Shown here: positions 1 to 10,323 of the stretch, one piece after another
How positions within the stretch are numbered: position 1 is the first letter of the stretch
Layout: every line of letters begins with the position of its first letter
From: Adenophora triphylla var. japonica
Lineage: Eukaryota; Streptophyta; Magnoliopsida; Asterales; Campanulaceae
Length of the DNA: 64,000 nt
Reading direction: 5' to 3'
Assembly: GCA_022495995.1 (NCBI GenBank)
Contig: JAFEMH010000734.1
Span: 124,001-188,000 of the forward strand
Position numbers and translations under genes: made by a program
Notes under the pieces: model-generated
Seen by the model: only the letters and a program-made list of their open reading frames with translations
Database searches by the model: none
Told to the model about the DNA's origin: nothing

Positions 1-2521
1 CCGGTTCATGGTCACCTTAAAGTCTCTTTTGGAAGCATCTCTGATTTTAAAGGCATCATAATATCCCATTTGAGCATCAGACTCGTCGCATAATGCTTTG
101 TATAACTCTATTTGTGCTCGTAGTGGTGTGATCTTTGATAAACCAATGGCAAGGCCAGCACTGTTAAGGTTTGGCGAACGTCGTCCCATTCGCTTTGCCA
201 TCTTTAGACACTCTTTTGCTGGCTCACTATTTGGCTCCTGCAAGTATACACAGAACAAACAATAAGTTTAACCTCATTAAACCACCCATTTGTAGATGGA
301 ATATGGGCCGTTTGTGCGCCAGACTGATGTGTTGTTCATTGTGCAGGCCACCATTCCCAGTGCTGAAGCATAAGTTTAACCTCATTAAACCAAATTCAGA
401 TATTCATAGTTTTGCAAACTCAAAATTATCTTAACCCCTTTCCAGAAAAATCCTGCCTCGCAACTGTTTAGATGAGTTGATAACTTAACGACTTGTATAC
501 TCGTATATGAAAGAGGGAAGTTTGTATTTTGTTATAAGACTTACATGACAGGTTATATCAGAGGATTGTAATGCCAATGCAATCCCAGCTTCATAGCTCG
601 ACTCGTCAGACAGCTCTTCTTCCATGAAATCCCTTCTTTTCAAGAACTGCAACGACACCTTCCCAACAAACTCCCCATACTTGAGATGATCCTCAAAGCT
701 AGAACGAGGCGACCCCATTTGAAACATCAAATGTAGCAACTTAACAACCGCCTTCTCACCATCAACACAAACTGCACCAGCATTAGAGCAAAACACAAAA
801 TTCCCAAATGGCACGAACGAAGAACTTCCTTGTTCCACACAGTCCAACACATAGTTGAATAACTCAAACTCTTGTTGTTGCAGGCTGAAGTAGGGAGAAT
901 TACTTGTCATGGCGAAGTGGCAAGACTCAAGAAGGGGACGAATGTGGGCAGTAATCGGATGATGGTGATGAGGTAGTGGAGCAAAGAGGAGTCTTGGGAA
1001 GATGTCATGTTTGGAAACAACGTGGGAGAAGTTTCCAGCCCAGCCTTCTTGGAGAATGGCTTGAGATAGGGAATTGTTACCGAGCAATGGGGAGCCGAAG
1101 GTTATGCAGAGTAGAGATAGGGAGTTGTCGTTACGGAGCAACGAGCGAGTGGCAGAGAGGAGCCATAGTGATGAAAGAGAAGCAATTGGTCCTCCAAGGG
1201 AGTGCCCCGTGAATACTACTGGTTTGCCTTTGTTCATTATCTCAAGCATCTGCATCCAGGTAGAAATACATTTCATCATTTAATTATTTAAATACTATGT
1301 GCACTCTATTGACTAAATGTCAAATTATAAGATTTTTAGGATGGAGGGAGTATGCAAATAAATGATTTTTATTAATGTGCGGTCTAATTGTACAGGTCCT
1401 AATCCGAAATCGGTACATCTATTTCTAGATCCAATGGCGATTATTCCTTGGGTTAGTAAGATTTTGTTCGAAATGTACAAGTTTTTAATAGTCTAAAAAT
1501 CATTTTTTGATGCTTTGTTAAAAAATACACCCTCCGTCCCCAACCTAAGTGCACAGTTTGACTTTTTTATGAAATTTGACCATACAATAACGAGAAATTG
1601 ATATATTATAATTAAATTTTAAAACTTTTAATTGTTAGTGTTGTTAGTAATAAATCAATAACAACTTTTAAAATTTCATCAAAATGTTCTAATTTTTCGT
1701 TGTTGTATGATCAAATTTCATAAAAAAGTCAAACTGTGCACTTAGGTTGGGGACGGAGGGAGTACACCATTAAGAATTTTCAGGATTTTATGAAAATAGT
1801 TCAATTTCAATAACCTTTTAATCAGAATTCATTCAACAGCTTAATAAAAAAATGAAGATGGGACACTTCTTGGTTGAGTTGGGTTCATAATGTAAACTTG
1901 TAAAGTCATATGACTGAGGGCCAAAAATCATTACTAAATTAAGTGCATTATGAAATAACTATTTTTTTTATATATAAAAAGTTTTTTATGAAAAAGACAT
2001 TTATTTCGGGGCAAAAACTTGTTGAATATGGACATTCATTCAAGAAGGACGGTAACACTTATATTTAACAACAGATCAAAAACAAATTACCTGGTTTTGA
2101 AAAAGGGGTGTGTTGTAAATAGACATGAATAGATGCAAGAATCCAGCATGAACCATAACTGGCTCTTTCCATTCTTCACCCTGCTGCAACACCACCTTCT
2201 CCAATGGCACCAAACTTCCCCACATGGCATCCAATGATTGGATGCCGGAAAACGCAACGTAAATCACGCCGCCAATCTCATCCACCACAAAACTTCGTGG
2301 TGCCGCCACGTTGGAGTGGTTGCAGAGCTTCCATGACTCCGTCAGAAGTGGTGTTGAAGCGAAGAAAGTTGCCAGCATTTCACTACTCTCAAACCTGTCA
2401 AAGGAAACATTAATTAGTAGCAATTAACATTTTATTTATCTATTGAAATTTCTAAGTCAAGATATTAAAATTATATTAAGAAAAAAGAAAGAGTAAATTA
2501 CAATGAAGCTTCGGCTTCCAT
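1..2521 (-). CDS. PAD4: PAD4-type lipase-like immune regulator, partial (exons 1-4)
   Basis: Seen: four minus-strand exons with GT..AG borders that keep frame: 2502-2521, 2091-2394, 545-1249 and 1-237. The start at 2521 gives a short first exon whose last codon is completed by exon 2. Exon 3 carries the lipase elbow GHSLGG and a later SKHDIFPRLL stretch that may supply the acidic triad residue. Exon 4 has the EP-domain run YKALCDESDAQMGYYDAFK. About 422 codons are present; family members run to about 540, so the C-terminus lies left of the window. No stops or frameshifts are seen. Known: PAD4 pairs with EDS1 in TIR-NLR and basal immunity in nucleus and cytoplasm, and the lipase fold serves as a scaffold. 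Alternative: SAG101, but the EP-domain run and the FESSEMLATFFAST start fit PAD4 better. Confidence 0.9.
1528..1762. mobile_element. Stowaway-type MITE in PAD4 intron 2
   Basis: Terminal inverted repeats read CACCCTCCGTCCCCAACC on the left and the complement of CTCCCTCCGTCCCCAACC on the right. They extend inward through a hyphenated palindrome and are flanked by TA on both sides (1526-1527 and 1763-1764). The CTCCCTCCGT end and TA duplication are hallmarks of Stowaway (Tc1/mariner-derived) MITEs. It lies wholly within the 841-bp intron and should be removed with it. Confidence 0.85.
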
Positions 2522-3320
2522 TGAGTGGAGATGGATCTAAGTTCTAAAGTTGGTGGACTGAGCTGAATAATTACTAAGAAAGTATAGATTAGAAGAGGTT
2601 GAAGAGATATTTTTTCAAATATGATGGCCTGCTTAGTGGGCCATTTAAATTTTAATTCATTGACTTTCGGTCAATCAGTCATTCCCACCAAATTGCACGT
2701 TAACAAGAAGGGAAATTGGATTTGGCGATTGGACACCAATTTTTCACGGATTTTGGCAGTACAGTTTAACTACATTATTTCAAAAGGCTCTCACAACAAC
2801 AACACCACCATTATTTCAAAAGGCTCTCGTTGGTAAACGGGTCAAATTATACGCAATTTTGTCCTTATATTAAATCACAAAAAAGCTTGTTTCCAGATGA
2901 CCAATGATAAAAATTGCATCGAAAATTGCATGATGCTTCATAATAAAGAAGCGCAAACAGTTTATTGAGCCGTTTTGCTTTATTTCATCAGATTCTCAAG
3001 CAAAAAAATAGTGAGTATTTGACTCCATCGGAAATGATAGAAAAGTCAAAAGGCCACACAAAATTAAAATTTATGGACAAGATACGAGCAAAATAAAATT
3101 GTTTTGGGGGATCACACATCCGCCTAACTTATACTGACAGTCCTAACATCGGAAGAATAATCAACAATAATAAACAATATGAAAAAATAACAAAAGAATT
3201 TGATAACATAGTTCACCATGGCTACATATGAGGGCGATGTCAAACCAGTATATACATTATAATAAATATTTGATGGTTATTACAATTTCGCACATTCAAT
3301 CACTAATATCTAATCTTGAC
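2522..3320. other. PAD4 upstream region, no gene seen
   Basis: AT-rich sequence 5' of the PAD4 start codon. I see no credible coding exon, repeat border or RNA gene here. It should contain the PAD4 promoter, but I cannot name a convincing TATA box or defence-related element. Confidence 0.5.
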
Positions 3321-4156
3321 TAGAGTCGTCAAGTTGGGACGGTCCCATCGGGACGTCCTGTCCCGCCATACAAATGGGACGGGATGGGACGGAATATTTT
3401 AGTCTTGTTTCATCCCGTCCCGTCCCATTTCCATCGCGGGACAACATAGTGCGGTCCCGCCCATCCCGTCCCGTGTACGCTTGCTGGTGATGAGTTATAA
3501 TGTATCAGCCTTTGGGGGAGTACATGCCTGATAAATTTTGATGGCTTATGTGCATCAGAAACATTCCGAGAAAGTTGTTTCCTCCTCCAGATTTGTTATT
3601 TCAAGGTCACCAAACAGTTGTTATGGTTGTGCAACCGTGTTTGTTACACGGTATCTTGAGATGTTACAGGTTCTATCAAAACACCCAAGCTCCAAAAAGC
3701 AACTTGTGACTGCTGGAATACTAGCTGAGCTGTATGAAAACAATATTTATCAAGGTCCTAAAACAGCTCGTGTACAAGCCAGGGCAGCGCTTTTTGTGTT
3801 CTCTGAAAATGATGTGAATGCGGTGGACGAGCTGAATAGTCTTATACAGAAAAAAGTCATGTAATGCCTTGAACATCATCGTTCCATGGATATCGCTCTT
3901 GTTACGAGTTGTCTTCCAGATGTTATTTTCTTCCATTAAATTGGGTGCTAAGCATCCTTCTATATCAGAACATGTTATTCTATCTTGGTCGTGGCCTTGG
4001 CGCCTAGTTAACGCATAATCCCTCATAGTCAACGGGTTCCATATTGTCCCGCAGGATCCTGCGTCCCGCAAATGGGACGAGATGGGAGGGAGTATTTTAT
4101 TCCCGTCCTGTTTTGTCCCGTCCCGTTCCCGTCGTGGAACAACATAATTTCGTCAC
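3321..4156. mobile_element. Left part of short hAT-like element carrying a BIG fragment
   Basis: The left terminus TAGAGTCGTCAAGTTGGGA resembles the reverse complement of 30400-30418 (TAGAGCTGTCAATTCGGGA), which lies just beyond the right end of the Tat element. Removing the Tat insertion and one GTCAC copy leaves an element of about 0.86 kb with imperfect inverted termini. The subterminal regions are rich in GGGACGGGA-type repeats, as is common in hAT elements. I could not find a clean 8-bp target duplication (ATCTTGAC on the left, ATGACTAC on the right), so the superfamily is a best guess. Confidence 0.55.
3538..3985 (+). pseudogene. BIG: Captured fragment of auxin-transport/calossin-like gene BIG
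   Basis: The open frame 3538-3864 contains LSKHPSSKKQLVTAGILAEL, a further block NNIYQGPKTARVQARAALF and the run LNSLIQKKVM. A stop follows, and then in the same register CLEHHRSMDIAL. Further on, after lost sequence, come SSIKLGAKHPSISEHVIL codons (about 3930-3985). I recognise these blocks as the order found in the giant plant protein BIG (TIR3/ASA1, a UBR-type protein needed for auxin transport). Only a tiny part of that protein of about 5000 residues is present. It is broken by a stop at 3862-3864 and a deletion, and sits inside a short hAT-like element, so it is a captured gene fragment and not the host locus. Confidence 0.75.
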
Positions 4157-5921
4157 TGTAAGTACCCAAATCTGGCTCATGCCTTCCGAATAAGTTTTCC
4201 GATAATTTTCCAGACTTTTCTAGAGTTCCGGAGCAATTCCGGAACTGTTCCAAACCTCCCAAGGGCTGAAGGGATTGCTCTAAATTAAAAGGGCACGTTT
4301 TAATTGATTTAGGCATCCTTCTAGAATTGCCACCTTGTATGATTCTAAAAACATGCTGAGTCATACAGGATAATGCCGCACGGCTGCATTAGCCAAGAAC
4401 TCCTAGCCGCACGGCCTCATTAGCCTTATCCAGACTGCCTATAAATAGAGTCCTCCTCTTCCCATTTTACACACCACCAACAACAACAACACACCATATT
4501 CAGTCCCAAAAAGCTCTCCAAACACTGCTGCGAAATTCCAAGAAGGTGAAGAGTGCCAAGAAGCCACCTCCCTCCTCCTTGAAGCCTCCCAAGTGGTCCC
4601 TCCGCTAGGCAAGATCCGAAGAAGAAGAGGTCACCACCATTGGTAACCTCTCACCCCCTTTCCTTGCATTATAATGCCTATGTGATTTAATTGCTCATTG
4701 CATTCATATATTGTCATCATATTGCTTGGGACTTGGTATTTGTTGTTAAAGATCCTATCTTTATTCATGTAAATCATACCCCCTTTCCCTTTGCATCCTT
4801 TGCATGAAATAATCATCATTTGTTCTTAAAGATGTAATCTTTATATTCAAAGGTGCATCCTTTGCACCTAAAAATCCCTTTTTTACATAAAAATGTCATC
4901 TTTATGCATCCTTTGCTCATAAAAATGCAATCTTTATATTCCAAATGCATCCTTTGCACATAAAAATCATATCTTTATATTCAAAATGCATCCTTTGCAC
5001 CCTAAAACCCATTTTCATGCATCCTTTGCATTAAAAGTCATTACTTTATCTTGAATTAGCATCCTTTTGTAATCTTTGTGCATCCTTTGCATATTAAATG
5101 CTAATTTCCCTCATAAAAATGCATCCTTTGCATAAAAATCATTCCTTTAAAAACCAAAAAGCATCCTTTGCAAATCAAAAGCATCCTTTGCAACCCAAAA
5201 TGTCATCTTTTCACTAAAAATGTCATTTTTACATGCATTTCCCCATGTTCCCATTAGTAACCTTTGGAACGGACCGGTGTAAAGATCCTATCTTTACATC
5301 GTTTCTTCCATTAAAGGTGCCATAATCTCTTTAGAAAGGGATAAACCTTGAACCTATATCTCCGATTATCGCTTGAGACGAGCATGATAGCTCCAATATA
5401 AGCTCATTCATCTCAAGGCGTAGGATTGATGGGCTAAGGTCACTCCTTTCCTAAAGAACCTCATTTTGGACTATAAAAGAGAGTTTCTCTCGATCACGCA
5501 AGTCCCAAGGTTAAAAAACGATGATCACAAGTCCAAGATGAGGACGGGATCAAAATTCCGAACACACAAAAATACAAGGAATCCTGAGCGACAACCAATA
5601 AATGGTTTGTACGTCCGGAAGACAACTTGGGACATCCCCCCCCCCTTTTCTTTTCAAACACATGCACACAAGAAAGCACGCAAGCAAGCACGATAAACGG
5701 AATCTTGGGAGACTTGCTACGGCAAGGCACCTTGGGTGAACGACGATCCGTTCTTCCCAAGGGGTAACTTAACCTCCGAACCCTAAAATTCTTTTTTTCA
5801 AAGTTTTGAGGAAATCAAAATGGCGTGGCGACTCCGTTTTTCAAATTAAACCAGATGTTTTCAAACTCGCGTGAATCCAATCCTAAAAAACAAAATTTTA
5901 GAATTCGGGCACACATTCACA
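4157..5921 (+). repeat. 5' LTR of Tat element
   Basis: 1765 bp, TG..CA ends, nearly the same as 28619-30385. It contains a TATA box near its 5' end, many copies of a CATCCTTTGCA word between about 4790 and 5200, and near its 3' end the GGCGTGGCGACTCCG block typical of Tat/Ogre LTRs. Confidence 0.93.
4375..4448 (+). promoter_or_regulatory. LTR core promoter: two CG-core palindromes plus TATA box
   Basis: TATAAATAG at 4440-4448 is preceded by GCCGCACGGC at 4375-4384 and again at 4406-4415, so the nearer copy ends about 25 bp before the TATA box. The 3' LTR has the same arrangement (28837-28846, 28868-28877, TATA 28902-28910). The TATA placement about 0.28 kb into the LTR fits a U3 promoter. 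The palindrome role is unknown. Confidence 0.7.
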
Positions 5922-5924
5922 GTT

Positions 5925-5942
5925 TGGCGACTCCGCTGGGGA
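5925..5942 (+). other. Primer-binding site, tRNA-Arg type
   Basis: TGGCGACTCCGCTGGGGA begins three bases after the LTR end. This is the primer site typical of Tat/Ogre elements, complementary to the 3' end of a tRNA-Arg, where minus-strand DNA synthesis starts. Confidence 0.85.
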
Positions 5943-7845
5943 ATATCCCAAAGGAGAAAAGCTTTCATTTTCAAAATAAACGATACCCGGTATATAGGTG
6001 GAAACCATTTAACCTTCCTGTATCGCTCCCTAACCCGGGGCTTGGGATAAACGGTGGTTTAACAATCCCACGTACCGGTATCTCTTTTCGAAAAAAAATA
6101 ATAAGAAAGCTTTTTTCCTTTGAGCGGGTTAGACTCCCATCGCGGATTCCGTTTATCATGCTTGCTTTCTTTGCCTTGCATTGCATCATTTGCATCTTGG
6201 GAATTGTGCATACTTTGAACAGGAAGCCTTCTCAAGGCTAAAAGGTGCCTAAAATGTTCGGGAAACAACCTGAAATAGCAAAGGAGTGGAACCTGGAAAA
6301 TTGATCCATGCAGTCGTACGGCTCAATCCTCCTTGGATTCTGACCGGGCGGCCTCAGTGGCAATTCCACCAGGAAAAAATTGAGGTTAATCTGGCAGCCT
6401 TGGCAGCTTGGGGCTATTCAGTTCCAAGACTGACTGGGGCTCCCAGAAAATTTACGTGCCTTATCTGTTGCATTTTCCTCCGTCCCGAAAAATCATTCCT
6501 TTAAAACACATTTATGAAAATCTCTGTTTTAACTCAAAAAGGAATATTTTTAGGAGGCCGCACACTACGCGCACCTTATATATCCTGTACACTTTGCACG
6601 CACGTACCTTTAAACCCGGGGTGGTTTTTCATCTGCAGTCACGGACAGCCTTACGATGCTCCCGGGCGCGCACGGAATCACCCCAAACTCCCCATGGCAG
6701 CTAGTGTCGACCAATGCACAGTCCGTGTCACACGTTTCAAAAAACCGTGACTTTTTAGTTGGTTTTTGATCTAGTCCGTGTCATATAGCCCAGTTGCATG
6801 TCCCCTTAAAGGTCAAGCCTTAGTCCATAACGGAAGTCACTATCTTTTGCTCAAGCGAAACTCTGCCGAAATTTCGACAAGAAAAAATCGGTAGAATCTT
6901 GACTCCGACATTGACTTCGACCTTGACCTGCCCGGAATGCGTAAGAGTCGAGACCAAGTCTGTGCCAAAAGTCAAAAGATCTTCCGCACAAGCGGAGCTC
7001 TGCCAAAATTCCGACAAAGGAAAAAATGGCAAGATCTTGACTCCGGCGTTGACTTCGACCTTGACCTGTACGGAATGTGTAAGAGTCGAGACCGAGTCCT
7101 TGCCAAGAAAATCCAAAAGATCTTTCGCTCAAGCGAAGCTCTGCCAAAATTCCGACAAGGAAAAATTGGCAAGATCTTAACCTGGAATTGACTTCGATTT
7201 TGACTCACGCACGGCGTATGCAACGAGGTTCAATGTGACACTGTGTCATCCGGCTTTTACCGCCCGACCCATGTCTATTATTTTCTCGGACATTACCGAA
7301 AAGTCAAAACGTCATTCGCGCAAGTGAAATTCCGCCGAAATTCCGTTAAGGCTGAAAGACGAGACTTTCCCGGTACTGCCTTGACTATAATCCGCATCGC
7401 TCGTGCGTTAAAAGTTCCTATGACCCGCTAGACCCGTTATGAGCGTTCTTCTCTCTCGGTCGGTGGGATCCGCGTGCCCTATAGGACCCTCGCCCGGGCC
7501 GTCCACCCCGGGAGGTCGAAATACGGGTGGAATACGAGGGGCTTATAGACGTAGTGACGGAACCCACTGATCCAGGATCTAGAGTAGTTGCGAAAAAGAA
7601 GGGCAGAACCCCTTTTCCAACCAAATAGAAATTAATAAAAGACACTGTTTTAAGTAAACTGGAAGATTCTTAATTTGCATATTGCTTGAGCCTTCAGCCT
7701 AAACACCTACCCCGAGTCTAAACCTCTCCTATCCCTTTCCCAGCCGAGAAAGAAGTGGGTGAGAACACCGGGTCGGGCCGACTTGTTAGTGCGGAATTCT
7801 CAGACAGGTTCGCTAGAATCCTCAGCTTGTCACCCGTAGAGTCGA
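5943..7845 (+). repeat. Tat leader with 138-bp tandem repeat
   Basis: Untranslated leader between primer site and gag. Between about 6845 and 7225 a unit of 138-139 bp recurs nearly three times; TTGACTTCGA anchors fall at 6911, 7049 and 7188. Short frames on both strands inside the repeat are translations of the repeat, not genes. The rest holds nothing I recognise. Confidence 0.65.
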
Positions 7846-10105
7846 GTGGCCGATTTGATAGAGAAAAGATCGGTTTGGGTAACCAGGATGACTAGGGAAG
7901 AAGAGCTAGCCTATAACCAATGCCCTCCTCCAGTCACATATAATCCTTTACCAAAGACTGTCCCTCTTCAGTCCTTCCCAATGTCTCAAGCCATCAGGGT
8001 CCCGACACCCTCTCCTCCTCAGATAAGACCCAGCTTTGCTCCCTACCAACAGAGAACAAACGCTACAGCTATCCCCGTAACGCAGCCTCTGCACTACCCC
8101 ATGGGATTCGCTCCCTCTCCCCAGTATGGACCATCCCAGACAATTTCTAGGCCTCAGAATCAATCGAGTGACCTTTTCAATCTATGCCCTTCCACAGCAG
8201 ATCTTCCACCCCCAACCTTGCCAACAGGATCCCACGAGGCTCCTTTTTCCTACTTCTGCAACTACGAGCCTAATTCCTATGCCTCTGGCCAGCCTCATGG
8301 AAACACAGGACCAGGCCAAGTTTACACTTACTTCCCCCAAAGATCCCCAAGCCATGGTACCAGCTACCACTGTGTCACCCACTGTCCTGCCGCTCAAATC
8401 TGATAAGCCAGCTTCGGAATCGAACAATCCTAAACCATCACCTGACCCCAACATGACTTGGTTGATGGAACAAGTTAAGTCCATGCAAGAGAAGTTTGGA
8501 GAACTGAGCACCAAAAAGGCAGCATACCAGATCACTGATCCCAGCAAAATTGTCCCTCTTCCTCCAAAATTCCGGATGCCTGAGATTGAAAAGTTCAATG
8601 GCACCGATTGTCCCCGGACTCACATTGAAAGCTACCTGCTTGCCATGAGAGCCAAAGATTGTACACATCAGCAAATGGCCGACCATTTTCAGCTGTCATT
8701 AAAGGGTTCAACTCTTAGATGGTTCCTGCATGTAAAGCCAGAGGCCCGAGCCACCTGGGACCAGATCAAGGAAGCATTCCTGGAAAAGTATAAGGCCAAC
8801 TTGAATTGGGAAACCAGCAGGAATGACCTACAAGGCACTCTACAACGCCCAGATGAGCCAGTAAGTGAATTCTACAAGAGATGGAATTGGAAGCTTAGTA
8901 AAATAATGACCCCGCTGAATGAAGAAGAGAAGATGGAAATCTTCCAGTCTTGCTTGAAACCTCAACTAAGGGTCCAAATTGGCAATTACTATTATTCTGA
9001 CCTCCGGGCAATGGTAAATGCCGGCACCAAATTTGAAAATGCCTTCAACATGGCCCCGGCCACAGGAACGGCCAACTCCTACTCCTACAAAGCACCAGTT
9101 TCAAATGCCACAGCTGTTACTATAAAAGGAAAAGAAACGGTTGGCGTTGTCAATTATATTCAGAATGAGAGGGTTGGACAAAATTCAAGCCAAGTCGCTG
9201 CGAAGCCAAGGCCTCGTTCCTATACTGCCGAAGATTTCGGAATGCCACTAGAAAAGGTCTTCGACGGTTTGGTAGCTGAAGGACTCATCAGACCTTTGGA
9301 AAACTGGAAACCAAAGAACCCTAGTGTCAGGATGGACGAAACCAAGCACTGCCGCTTTCACAAATATCATGGGCATAACACCAATGATTGCACCTACCTG
9401 AAGTTCCTGATCTCTCGCCTGATTGAAGAAGGCAAGCTGGAGCCGCCTCGGGGTCCTAATGTGGTCAAGAATCCTCTTCCTGCTAACAATCAAGTCAACG
9501 TGATCGAATTCGGAGAGACAAATGCAGTCAGTTTTGGGAATCCAAAGATCATAGACATCCTGAAATTCAATGTTCCTTATGCTGAATTACAAGGAAAGTG
9601 GAAAGATCTGATTAATGCCGCCGCCATGGAAGGACAGTTTGGACCCATAGTAGGAACTGATTTCGTTAATGTTGTCAGAGCCCGACCTCTCTTTTATGAT
9701 ATCGAGCCAGTGACCATGGTCAAGATTACAGAAGAAAGGCTCACTTATGAAGATTGCGAGTTTGAAGTGAAACAAGCTATGTTAATGAAAGTCTCTTCAG
9801 AACCCTTCCTCACCCATGATGAGCATAATGTGTTTGTGATGGCTCTTACTACCCCTGAAGATCAGTCCCAACCCCCTGTTTGGGAAAAGGTGGAAAGAAG
9901 AGTGAACAAGCCAGAAGACTTTTGTGATGAAGAAAGCTGTCTCTCAGATGCTGAAAGTACAACTGGTCCTACCATCCCGGAGGTACATATGGATGCAGTC
10001 GGATTCGGAAATGAGCTCGCGCCAGATCAGTCAGACATCCCCCACGGGAATGGTGTCAACAAAAGCAATGATGGTCCACAGGATGCACAACTTTCTGAAG
10101 AATGA
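7846..10105 (+). pseudogene. gag: Tat gag, frameshifted
   Basis: Two overlapping frames (7846-8403, then 8126-10105) appear to be one gag joined by a frameshift between about 8130 and 8400. The first part is proline-rich. The second has the capsid core of the Retrotrans_gag family (runs such as MPEIEKFNGTDCPRTHIESY and LKGSTLRWFLHVKP), then a Cys/His cluster CRFHKYHGHNTNDC that may act as a nucleocapsid-like finger. I cannot see an Asp-Thr-Gly protease motif in the C-terminal part. The gene ends with TGA at 10103-10105. Gag would assemble particles in the cytoplasm; this copy cannot make the full protein in one frame. Confidence 0.85.
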
Positions 10106-10323
10106 TGACAAGACTGCTACCCCCCAGGGCAACAGCAGGAAAGAGTAAACCCCAGTCCAACCCGCGTCAAACACTTCGAGTCAATAAGTAGTGTAGGGTC
10201 CAGAGTCAGTAGGGTCAAGAGTCAGTTGAGTCTGGAATCTTTGAATTCCAGTCCTCTGAGTCATCCGAAGGCCTCACGCCTGAGGATTATGAACATGTAA
10301 TCAATGTCATCTTTCCCTTTGCT

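Noticed and set aside
485..1279. PAD4 exon as a stand-alone 264-codon gene
   Set aside because: The frame reads through splice sites at both ends; codons before 1249 and below 545 are intronic.
3313..3320. 8-bp duplication for the BIG-carrying hAT-like element
   Set aside because: ATCTTGAC and ATGACTAC (30419-30426) do not match well enough, so I do not claim it.
6820..7223. Several 80-98-codon frames on both strands of the Tat leader
   Set aside because: They repeat with the 138-bp tandem unit and match no protein family I know.
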